Positions 51,006-60,991 of a stretch of DNA of 64,000 nucleotides are shown here, in pieces. Every line of letters starts with the position of its first letter. Within the stretch, counting starts at the first letter, position 1. The notes beneath the pieces were generated by a model. The model was given only the letters and a program-made list of their open reading frames with translations, did no database searches and was not told where the DNA came from. The position numbers were made by a program, and so were the translations under genes. Origin of the DNA: Ceratorhiza oryzae-sativae (lineage: Eukaryota; Basidiomycota; Agaricomycetes; Cantharellales; Ceratobasidiaceae); NCBI GenBank assembly GCA_030998015.1, contig JARWMV010000243.1, positions 248,001 to 312,000 on the forward strand, given 5' to 3'.

Positions 51006-52890
51006 CTAACCCTTGCGACTCTCGAGCACAGATTTCAGCCGGCTCGTCAGCCTCGACTCGCGCTCGCTCACGCCCGAGCTCTGACCCGTGCTCGAGCTCG
51101 TGACGTCTTCCGACGCAGAGTACTTGTGACTCTTTTTGACGCTATGCTCAGGGTAGATACCCGAGGTGAATGTCTCGGCTACGTTCTTTGTCTGTTCCGT
51201 TCCGCTTGGACTCGTCACGGCCGCAGCGAGCTCGGCGTCGTCCAGGTCCTCGACCTCCTCGATTAATACAGCACATCGAGACCATACACGGTATCGGGTG
51301 TACTTGCCCAGTCCACCTTTCGGACTCGGTCCTTCCCACTTGTTATCCGCGTACACCCAGCCGTCGGGGTCCGTCAGCGGGTCATTGAGCATAGCTGAAG
51401 GCGACAATGGAACTACCACCCAAATTCAATTAGAACATTCCATCATCTGGATCCAATAGCCGAATACCCACCTTCGTGCAGCTCATCCTCCCCGCTGTCG
51501 CTCAACCTCCGCCCACTCACGCTACTCCCGCTCACACTCTCTGGTAAACTCTCGCCAACCCTCTTTAACCCCTTGGCCAACCTTCCCTCCGAATCAGACG
51601 ATACATCCGGTAACGGCATATGAACACGCGCATGGTGGCCCTCGTGCGAAGTCTTGACGAGCACCGTCCACTCCGGATCATCCTTGTTGACAAGTTTGAT
51701 CAACACGTGAAAAGTGCGAGAATCACATGATACAGACTCACCCAACGCCAGAATGCCCGCCGCCGGATCTTCAAGGTTTTATCAATGTGGGACGAAGGCG
51801 GGGGGAGCGTAAACGTAATAGGCGGAGAGAGAGGTGCGAGGTGAGGTGGAGGTGAGCACCAGCTCTGTCGTTCATTTGGCAAGAGCGCAGACGACCAGTC
51901 GATCCCGACCCACCTAAACGACTTCAGGACAACGCCAACAAAAGTCGACTTACAGGTCACACTCACCACCTTTGGTTTTCCAGGATATCAAACCTGAACC
52001 GCAGCTTGCTTGGCTTGATCTGCTGCGATACGCCCTTCTTGGGCTTTCCTTTTTCCGGTGCGGTCTTATCCCGGTGCCGTGGCTCTTGCAAGGCAAACGC
52101 CGACCCGGGCACCACGACTGGCTGGCCCGTGAGAAACGCCCAAACCCGCCTCCAGATCCAACGAGCCCAGCCGCTCTCCGATACATGCGAGCGGACGATG
52201 TACATCCACGGTGCTCGAATCGTCAACACCATCGTTCCAACCAACCCAAACAGGACAGGGAGTGGGATGAGCCATGTGGCAAGCAGGTATGGGATGTATA
52301 ATATAGCTGTCGCCCGGAGAATCGATTTCAGCGGAAGAGTTGTGTGTGTGATTCGAAGTGCTTCAAGTATGGGCGACCGAGATGGAACAGGTGTCGTGGT
52401 GAACAAGAATGGAGGCAAGAGTAGTCTGAGAGCGGTGATATCCGAGATGGTTGCAGCCACAGTCACATCGCTCGCAGCCACAGGTTCATGGTGTACGCTG
52501 GTCTCACGCCAAGGCCACCATGTTTGAGCAGTCAGATACTTCCACAACGCCGGGGAGATGATGACCAAGGGAACCAAAAACCTACGAGCCATCAGAGCAG
52601 TTAGCATAACGTCTCTTCCCAATGGCTAATCAATGCGCTCGCCTGACCCCAAAGTACGCAGTTGCACAGACCAACCACCATACGGCAAGTAAGATCCAGC
52701 TCTCGGACGCCTTGGGGCTCTTCCAACTCGCAATTTCAGCCGCACGCCGCAGTGCTCTGATGGTCCCGGCCTGTTCGACGAGCAGACGAGTGACGGGGGC
52801 GGGGACGTGAGAGACAAAGTCGATGAGGACCGGTGGATTTGCAGTTGATATTGTCGGCGCTGAGCGAGGCGTAGCAGGCACCCCAGACAT
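51006..52890 (-). CDS. PEX30-like peroxin (Pex24p/dysferlin domain), intact copy
   Basis: Integral ER/peroxisome membrane protein of the Pex28-Pex32 group, which regulates peroxisome number and ER contact sites. The ATG at 52890 gives MSGVPATPRSAPTISTANPP, then FVSHVPAPVTRLLVEQAGTI and a first membrane segment SWILLAVWWLVCATA. A phase-2 intron (about 52570-52660, donor GTACTT) leads to FLVPLVIISPALWKYLTAQT. More membrane segments follow (ILYIPYLLATWLIPLPVLFG, LVGTMVLTIRAPWMYIV). The dysferlin motifs are FRFDILENQR followed by WVGIDWSSALLPNERQSWCS, and DPDGWVYADNKWEGPSPKGG then YTRYRVWSR. It ends LKSVLESRKG at 51006 after a Ser/Glu-rich tail. Its 5' end lies beyond the duplication edge (52763), so this is the original copy. 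Name based on domain order; ortholog number not certain. Confidence 0.87.
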
Positions 52891-53248
52891 GGTGGTCTCC
52901 GAGTTAAGGTGCAGCGGTTCGGCGCCGAGCATGTACAAATGCAACGTCATCCGTTCTGGGGAACTACAAGCGCCAAGCGCCTAGGCGTGAGACACTTGCC
53001 CCAACCGGTAAATTTAAACACGTTGCGCGAAGCAAATACTATTGGTACACGAACAACTATCGGAAAGCTTTGGGAAATAACAAACGGACACGGCGTCACA
53101 AGCACGCCAAGATATTCCTCTCTAGATCATTTCTTACATCGATGTCTAGACAGTCTAATCCTCCTTGCCAATGCGACTTCGGCTGGTCATTAACCTGCAA
53201 CATTAATAGGGCGTTAGATTCAGGCAACTGAAGTCAAGCTAATAACAC

Positions 53249-54371
53249 CTACTCTTCAAACTGGTGCTTCCTTCGTCCATCAGCTCGCCTCTTCTCCACG
53301 GATTTGCGAACCTTTCGCTCCGGCCTAGACATACCAGTCAGATCTTGTTCCCAAAATCCATCATATCTGACGTACCTCACAACAATAACCGGCACAGGTG
53401 AATGAGACACACAATACCTGCTCACACGCTCCGATCCCCGGTGTAAGAAACGCCTGACTCCATGTCTTGACCAGCCCGGTCTGGCCTCGAGTTCCCACCA
53501 CGAGCGAATCCGGTCGGTACAGCGCGATGAGCCGCTCGATGGTCGATGTAATTTTTCCAGCCACGAATTCCACCACCACCGAAATCTATTTTGGAAATAT
53601 TAGAATCAAATCAGTAGTGAATTTTGATTTCGATATACCTTTCGACCCTCGTGCTCCGAGTTCTTGCTCAAGATAAGCTTCAACAATTCTTTAGCCTCTT
53701 CTCTAACTTCTTCATGCAACTCTTTCTCTACAGCCCCCACGACCATGTCAATCAAGTTGTACATAATAACCACACAGCCAGACTCACGAAGATCTTCAAG
53801 ATCAAAGCCCCGCACGACAATCAACTCATCCCCATGCTGAACCAAACTCTCCAACGTCCAGTCGAGTGCTTCCATCCCACTCTCGTCCCCCGACGCAGCA
53901 CACAAAAAGACTCGGGTATCACGATTCTTTTTGTACCCGTCTGATGAGGCCTGTCATTCCGCAGAATTTTAACGCAAGGAAATGGATGTAGATCGTATGA
54001 CCTACCTGGAGTGTGAAGCTGTCCAACGAGGCATCGCTCGGGTTCTCGAACGTGTCGAACGAGACTTTGGGTTTGTAGCCTGGTACGGCGGATGACCCAC
54101 CTGTGAGCGTCCTAGTAAACGTGGGAGCTGGCGAGAACGACGTGGTGCTGGGCAGCGGCGAAGCTGGAACTAGTTGAACGTTCGGAGGAGTCTATCCCAA
54201 CCGAGTCAGCAACCCAGCGCACATATCCAACCTATGGCTGGCTCTTACCAACGGTGTAATCGCAGCCGACACTGGCCGGGGCGACGACGGCGTCGACGCA
54301 CCCGCCGGCGAGGGCGACGTGGGCCGCGACGAGTGCTTCATCGCAGATCGGAGATGTGGAGTCTGAGACAT
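53249..54371 (-). CDS. Universal stress protein (UspA-like) domain protein
   Basis: Cytoplasmic nucleotide-binding stress protein family. The start at 54371 gives MSQTPHLRSAMKHSSRPTSP, followed by a Ser/Pro-rich disordered leader (to about residue 100, TPPNVQLVPASPLPSTTSF, KPKVSFDTFENPSDASLDSF). The USP fold begins at RVFLCAASGDESGMEALDWT and continues with ELIVVRGFDLEDL, EVREEAKELLKLIL, VEFVAGKITSTIERLIALYR and PDSLVVGTRGQTGLVKTWSQ, which holds the start of the ATP-binding G-x2-G motif. The expected GSVSRYCVSHSPVPVIVV is present only after an apparent TG-dinucleotide gain at about 53425. A basic tail (RKVRKSVEKRRADGRRKHQF) ends at 53249. The family is common in Rhizoctonia-like fungi. Block X copy 2 begins only about 105 bp upstream of the ATG. 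Confidence 0.8.
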
Positions 54372-54775
54372 ATCGGGCGGGTTCGGCTAGAAATGGGATC
54401 GGTTGGGGTCTCGGACTCTGGCTCGCCGTCGACGTCAACGTTGGCTCCATCTTGGCGTCACGGGTTGCCTGGCCAGAGCGTGGCTGTGCTAATCTCGTAA
54501 GCGCTGGTGCCTGGAATTGCCGCCCTCAGACCTGGGCCTGCATACATTTGCCTATCGTAGAATATTCGTGAAATGAATAATTAAGTATCCCGTCAATGTC
54601 TATCTCTCTGTTTATTGAGGGTTCTATTATGTGTGCATTCAGCCGAAAAACTTCTGGGTAAAGGAGATATATTCGAGGCGGGAGAGTCACGGAAATACAT
54701 CTAGGCGCAGAATGTCACAAATAAAAGTGTCCGTTGCACAACTAGAGAACCATCAACTCGTGCTTGTTCCATGAA

Positions 54776-55579
54776 CTAAGCCGACTCTGTCGACTGGGGT
54801 GGAGGAATGGTGAACGACGGAGGCACTCCCGTGAACGATCCCGAAGGACGGGGAGGCATCCCAGAGAAGTGATGAGGCCTGCCGGAGAACGAACCGGTGG
54901 GGACAGGGTAGCTCCCCGAGAACGATCCAGGAAATGGTCCAGGGTGGTGATGCGGCTTGCCGCTAAACGACGGTGGCACCCCAGAGAACGAGCCAGTTGG
55001 AACGGGAGGTAGGCTAGACTCCGCGCGGACTTTAATGACAGGGGGCTTGGGTGAGCCAGTGGGAGCCGGAGGAGCACCAGTTGGCGGAATGCCAGATGGC
55101 GGTGGGTAAGAACCCGAGGGCAACCCAGATGGCGGTGGGTGAGCACCCGAGGGCAACCCAGAAGGTGGAGGGGGAACACCACTGAACGAGCCGCTGGGGC
55201 CATTTGGCGGATGGCTGAATGGACCGGAAGGAAGTGGGCGAGGGCTGGGCTCCGCGCGCTTGCTTTGAGGAGGAAGCGATCCGGAGAAGGGTGGTGGCGG
55301 AGCTCCGGAGCCTGTGGGAGCGGGAGGGAGTCCGCTAAAGGAGCCTGAAGGCATCCCTGACGGCGGAGGGGGTATTCCGGAAAACGGGCCCGTGGGGAAG
55401 GAAGGGCGACCGCTCAACGACTCTGATGGCTTTGGGGGCGCGCCGCTGCCAGGAGGGAACGATACCTGAACCCGACCAGTCAGCACTGAAGGCGAACTTA
55501 TGGGTTTGCTAGTGCTTACCGGTGCCGCGAACGAGAGTCCAAAGAAAATAACAAGGGATACAAGCGTGCGAGAATGCAT
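54776..55579 (-). CDS. Secreted proline/serine/glycine-rich repeat protein, copy 2
   Basis: Same structure as 34005-34808: signal peptide MHSRTLVSLVIFFGLSFAAP from 55579, a 54-nt intron that here happens to be open in frame (so an unspliced reading with VSTSKPISSPSVLTGRVQ is also possible), and the PSGSFSGxPPxPSG repeats with QSKRAEPSP and KVRAESSLP. Differences from copy 1 are few single residues (for example IKI to IKV, and TGMPPSFTV to TGVPPSFTI). Both copies look intact, so the gene dosage may be doubled. Function unknown. Confidence 0.82.
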   Translation of the reverse strand: MHSRTLVSLVIFFGLSFAAPVSTSKPISSPSVLTGRVQVSFPPGSGAPPKPSESLSGRPSFPTGPFSGIPPPPSGMPSGSFSGLPPAPTGSGAPPPPFSGSLPPQSKRAEPSPRPLPSGPFSHPPNGPSGSFSGVPPPPSGLPSGAHPPPSGLPSGSYPPPSGIPPTGAPPAPTGSPKPPVIKVRAESSLPPVPTGSFSGVPPSFSGKPHHHPGPFPGSFSGSYPVPTGSFSGRPHHFSGMPPRPSGSFTGVPPSFTIPPPQSTESA

Positions 55580-56534
55580 ATTTGGAAGAATGGACCGCAA
55601 TGGGAAAGTGGGAAGTGCAAGTGAAACGAGAAAATATAAAGGATGGAAAGGCAAGAGACGAGACGATTTTGTTGGAGATAAATGCTCAAAGCTTCGACTC
55701 TATATACCCTTGAGCTGCCGGAACGAACGCCAAATTTAGACCAGACGAAGGCTTCCTTCTATCGCCTGTTTTTGAAAGTTATTCCTCTCCCGCAGCGCTG
55801 CGCAGTCCAAGGATTTATCAATCATTAGCAGTAGATGGACCTATAGACCGACGGATATAGTTAGAAGATCAGGTTCTTCGCTTTGATATCAAACAAATGC
55901 AAATCAAACTAGTAGAATAATATGAGCGATGTTTGAGAACCCACTCTTCGGGAAGTGGCCAGAAAGCCAGAACATAGAATTCGCTTATGCGACTGAAGCC
56001 TCTCCTAAGGGAGAGAACGACCGGCTATGCAGTTCCGCAGCTGTAGAGCATAGTCCGAGATCAAATCCTGGATGCTGCGGCAACTAAAAAAACAAACAGG
56101 TAATAGCGTACAATCCTGTTACTCCGAGGATGGAATGTTCCTCTGGAACGTGCAGTAGAACGGACATACCCGAAATAAATGGATCTAACGGGGTTTTCAT
56201 AGTGAACGTACCTGCTCCCTCGTTGGCCTTGTATTTTCTTTGAGAGCAGTAGGATACAATAAAATTCCCGGCATCACCTTGTTTCAGCAACGTAGACGGA
56301 TCTTTCGAGACGTTTTCCTTTCGTAGATGCCTCAAAATGGGGTCACTCGTTTGCCAGCTGGCAAATGGGCGGGTATATACGGGTCGCGCGTCAATTTGAT
56401 CAGTTGAACATGAACACGATTGATTTCTACTATTGTGTTCACCACTCAAGCGCCTGTTGCCATGCGCTTTTGCTCGGCTTGATTTGTCCCCGGGAACCTG
56501 TCCAATCCACAACCTTCAAGTTCACCAACAACCG

Positions 56535-58248
56535 CGATGGTCCCGAAACTCGTAGACCATCATAATGGTGAGTACGCTACGGGTACCTCATTCCAATATC
56601 AAGATATCCGAATTTGATACTCAAAGCAATAAGTAGGCCCGTTCGTTTCCCGACCTTCGAGTCTGCAAACGTGAATGAAGCGTTTCAGTACTGGTCTTCG
56701 TCCCGCACCAAACTTGGTCGAGCGCTCAAAGAGTACTATGTTTTATCGTTCGAGCTCAATATAGCCGTTTCTCTTGCAGAACATGAACCCGCATCGAGCC
56801 GTGTAATTGATCAGGCATCGATACTGAACTAGAGTCCCTACAATCCTGCGAAGAACTGATGATGTAGACTCGCGCAGCTCTCTCGCACGTGCGAAACACA
56901 TCTCGGTCGTTATCGCTCATTCATAGATTACCTGTGGAACCTTGACTTCTATCTTCATCTTAGCTAACCGCCGTTGTGTACGAACGACAGACGATAACCT
57001 ACTTCGGCAGTCACGACCAATTCATTTGTCGCCTACCACACTCGCCGCGGTGTGTACTCGCTGGCGTCGCGTTGCTCCTAGTATGCCACACCTGTGGTCG
57101 CATATCGATGTCGTCGCCGGACGCGATCGGGAATCATCCGCCTTGAGTTTGGCCAGGCTTTGGGTGAGCCGAGCTGGCACCCTCCCTTTGGTTATTGATG
57201 TCTGGGAGAACAAAGAAAACGAAGTTGATACAGCACGTTTGCTTCGCGCTAGCACGGATAAGGCAACCATTGAATTCCAATGCCATCAATCGAGCGGGTG
57301 TCCGATTTCAGACTTTTTATCGCTTCCCAAGAATTGATGAATGCGCTTATTCATGCTGGGCCCACGCCACATTGATAGGCGCCAAATCCCTCCAAATATT
57401 TGGTTTGGCCTTTGCCGTTTCCGGTTCATTGTGTCTACTGTCTCGCAATAGCCCAGTTTACCAGTCCAGTCGCATATTTCGCACTTGCCATAAGTTATCG
57501 GTTCGGCAGTGCGAAGTATTTTCCAGGATTATGTTTCACGAAGGGTTATTAGAGTTTCGTTTGGAAGACTCAAGCACGAGGGGCTGTTCCCATCCAAAGC
57601 ACAGCTATCATCGGCCCTGGCTTCATCGCCAAACTTGCGTACGTTGGTGATGAATTCAGTTACCATCCTGCATTCTGGGGATGCAGACAAGGAAATCTCG
57701 CCTGCCCAGGTGGCGATGAATTATCTCGATTTTCTCACACTGGAACACCGGGAGATTCGAATGCCTATAATGTGATGTTTAATATATTACTGGTTCGTTC
57801 TGGATCATTACGTATGAGCATTACACTCCCGGAAGCTCTGGGAACCATCGCCGCTGCACATTTATGCTTTGGTCGAACTTAATTTACAATTTTGCGCGTC
57901 GGATCGCGAATCGAACGGCCTTGCATTTTGGATGCCATATTGTCTCCCATGGTCTACCTTGAAGAGTTGGCGTTCGTACGTCGCCGGATCTCGAAACGAA
58001 GTCTGAGTTTGCTTACCCGGAGAAACACTGGCCTAAACCAATATATCCCATGGCCGGTTTTCCAAACTTTGTCTTTCACCGACTCTCCCGTTGACTGGAC
58101 ATGTTTGCGAGATTTGGTTGAAATCAACTGCATCGGGAGTTTGCATTTGCATGCAGTTTGGGTCGCAGGGAGAAAGCGGCCGACAAAGGAAGGTCAGTCA
58201 CGGGAGTTGAACAAGCGGATGGATATGGTAAAATGTTTGAGGATATAG
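56535..58248 (+). pseudogene. F-box/LRR-like gene in block X, broken
   Basis: Starts MVPKLVDHHN with a donor at 56568. A helical segment AFQYWSSSRTKLGRALKEYY follows, then an F-box whose frame is shifted inside RLPVE/LTSIFILANRR (about 56940). Downstream are LSPTTLAAVCTRWRRVAPSM and PHLWSHIDVV, and LRR-like motifs in changing frames (MVYLEELAFVRRRISKRSLS, SFTDSPVDWTCLRDLVEING-like). At least three frame changes. It is distinct from the 23-29 kb F-box cluster but of the same general class. The copy-1 equivalent keeps only the 3' part. Confidence 0.7.
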
Positions 58249-58365
58249 CCCGATTGAGGCGAAAATCCGAGCACACAGCGGAGTTTTGTGGTAACGCCTT
58301 GATTGTAATTTGATGAAATGTGATGTAGAAAGCCCCGATCCGTCATGACATAAGCTGATCGGCCA

Positions 58366-60120
58366 TCAGAGCACTGCAGCGTGCGGCTGAAATTGTGAGT
58401 TGGAAGAGCCCCAAGGCGTCCGAGAGCTGGATCTTGCTTGCCGTATGGTGGTTGGTCTGTGCAAATGCGTACTTTGGGGTCAGGCGAGCGCATTGATTAG
58501 CCGTTGGGAGGAGCCGGTATGCTAACTGCTCTGATGGCTCGTAGGTTTTTGGTTCCCTTGGTCATCATCTCCCCGGCGTTGTGGAAGTATCTGACTGCTC
58601 AAACATGGTGGCCTTGGCGTGATACCAGCGTACACCATGAACCTGTGGCTGCGAGCGATGTGACTGTGGCTGCAGCCATCTCAGATATCACCGCTCTCAG
58701 ACTACTCTTGCCTCCATTCTTGTTCACCACGACACCTGTTCCATCTCGGTCGCCCATACTTGAAGCACTTCGAATCACACACACAACTCTTCCGCTGAAA
58801 TCGATTCTCCGGGCGACAGCTATATTATACATCCCATACCTGCTTGCCACATGGCTCATCCCACTCCCTGTCCTGTTTGGGTTGGTTGGAACGATGGTGT
58901 TGACGATTCGAGCACCGTGGATGTACATCGTCCGCTCGCATGTATCGGAGAGCGGCTGGGCTCGTTGGATCTGGAGGCGGGTTTGGGCGTTTCTCACGGG
59001 CCAACCAGTCGTGGTGCCCGGGTCAGCGTTTGCCTTGCAAGAGCCACGGCACCGGGATAAGACGGCACCGGAAAAAGGAAAGCCCAAGAAGGGCGTATCC
59101 CAGCACATCAAGCCAAGCAAGCTGCGGTTCAGGTTTGATATCCTGGAAAACCAAAGGTGGTGAGTGTGACCTGTAAGTCGACTTTTGTTGGCTTTGTCCT
59201 GAAGTCGTTTAGGTGGGTTGGGATCGACTGGTCGTCTGCGCTCTTGCCAAATGAACGACAGAGCTGGTGCTCACCTCCACCTCACCTCGCACCTCTCTCT
59301 CCGCCTATTACGTTTACGCTTCCCCCGCCTTCGTCCCACATTGATAAAACCTTGAAGATCCGGCGGCGGGCATTCTGGCGTTGGGTGAGTCTGTATCATG
59401 TGATTCTCGTACTTTTCACGTGCTGATCAAACTTGTCAACAAGGATGATCCGGAGTGGACGGTGCTCGTCAAGACTTCGCACGATGGCCACCATGCGCGT
59501 GTTCATATGCCGTTACCGGATGTATCGTCTGATTCGGAGGGAAGGTTGGCCAAGGGGTTAAAGAAGGTTGGCGAGAGTTTACCAGAGAGTGTGAACGGGA
59601 GTAGCGTGAGTGGGCGGAGGTTGAGCGACAGCGGGGAGGATGAGCTGCACGAAGGTGGGTATTCGGCTATTGGATCCAGATGATGGGGTGTTCTAATTGA
59701 ATTTGGGCGGTAGTTCCATTGTCGCCTTCAGCTATGCTCAATGACCCGTTGACGGACCCCGACGGCTGGGTGTACGCGGATAACAAGTGGGAAGGACCGA
59801 GTCCGAAAGGTGGACTGGGCAAGTACACCCGATACCGTGTATGGTCTCGATGTGCTGTATTAATCGAGGAGGTCGAGGACCTGGACGACACCGAGCTCGC
59901 TGCGGCCGTGACGAGTCCAAGCGGAACGGAACAGACAAAGAACATAGCCGAGACATGCACCTCGGGTACCTGCCCTCAGCATAGCGTCAAAAAGAGCCAC
60001 AAGTACTCTGCGTCGGAAGACGTCACGAGCTCGAGCACGGGTCAGAGCTCGGGCGTGAGCGAGCGCGAGTCGAGGCTGACGAGCCGGCTGAAATCTGTGC
60101 TCGAGAGTCGCAAGGGTTAG
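58366..60120 (+). pseudogene. PEX30-like peroxin, 5'-truncated duplicate
   Basis: Nearly identical to 51006-52890 from IRALQRAAEIVSWKSPKASE to the C-terminus LKSVLESRKG. It lacks the first about 37 codons, the start codon and the promoter because the block Y-X junction falls inside exon 1. The remaining frames are open, with the same introns, and include both dysferlin motif blocks. An internal ATG (58519, MLTALMARRFLVPLVIISPA) could in principle start a shorter protein without the first membrane segment. More likely a silent relic. Confidence 0.85.
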
Positions 60121-60129
60121 TTAACTCTG

Positions 60130-60985
60130 GCGCCCGGGCCTTTTTGCTTTTGCCTGTTTTATCTTTCTTTTTTTTCCCGAGTGGATCGTGTATTGCTACT
60201 TTTTTGCGTGTAACTTACTTGTGAAATTGTATACCTTTACTTGCATCATCACGCCGTTGGACGTCCCATATCGACCTAATTTGGATTCGCTGGCGTGACG
60301 AAGCTGAGGCTGATGATGGATGTTGACTTTGTGGCGTTCAGGTATAATCACAAGGTAAACCCGCTAATGTAATTGCTTATTTCCGCTTCGCATATAGCCA
60401 TTGGACCACTTCACAGTTCAAACTAACTGACAAGGTAGTGTCCAACCAAACCAAACTGTCCTAGCAATAGGGAGCTCCGCGCCCGAGTTGCTATTTTCGC
60501 CCCCGTCCCACTGCCCAACGTTTTCCTAATCTTCTTCTGGGCTTGTAAAGAGCGTCTATACAAGTATCCCTAACGCCGCACTCGCATATTTGTTTGCGCT
60601 TTCAAGGACTCCAAATAAGGACGACGTTTCAAAGGCGACCTTTCTCGTGAACTCAACATACTCGTCGAAACACAAGGACACCAATGTTTAGCTTGCTGTA
60701 TTTATTCCGGCTGAAATATCGTATAGATACTTGGCCAGTTTAAGGATCGGTTGAATTATATGAACCACTCCCTCGAGTTCTAATGATAATCACTCCACGG
60801 CTGGTTAGGTAACATAGGCGTATTAATTGCAGCAATGCTTCTTTGCCAACATCAAGTCTTAAGGAAAGTGTTTATGGAACTAGCGGTTTAAGCAAAATCT
60901 TCAATGAAACTCAGCTACGGATTGCTAGTATATCGAACATAATGTGCCGTACAATGAAAATGATACTCATACTCGAAGCTCACGT
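60130..60985. other. Spacer between peroxin relic and P450 copy 2
   Basis: Duplicate of 50140-51000. No coding frame is conserved between the two copies. Confidence 0.5.
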
Positions 60986-60991
60986 TCTCGC

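Larger units (their letters stand above)
47125..52763 (+). repeat. Block Y, copy 1 of an inverted segmental duplication
   Basis: Matches the reverse complement of 58363-64000. The right edge is sharp, at GCAGTGCTCTGATGG (52763). The left limit given here is only where the other copy leaves the window. It contains the P450 and most of the peroxin gene. Confidence 0.92.
54476..58365 (-). repeat. Block X, copy 2 (inverted, longer)
   Basis: Reverse complement of 32740-35131, with an extra about 1.5 kb (about 56130-57640) that is missing from copy 1. Bounded on the left by unique sequence upstream of the USP gene and on the right by the direct join to block Y. Confidence 0.9.

Noticed and set aside
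58851..59176. Alternative frames within the peroxin gene and its mirror copy
   Set aside because: Shadows of the real peroxin frame; they are conserved only because the DNA is duplicated.
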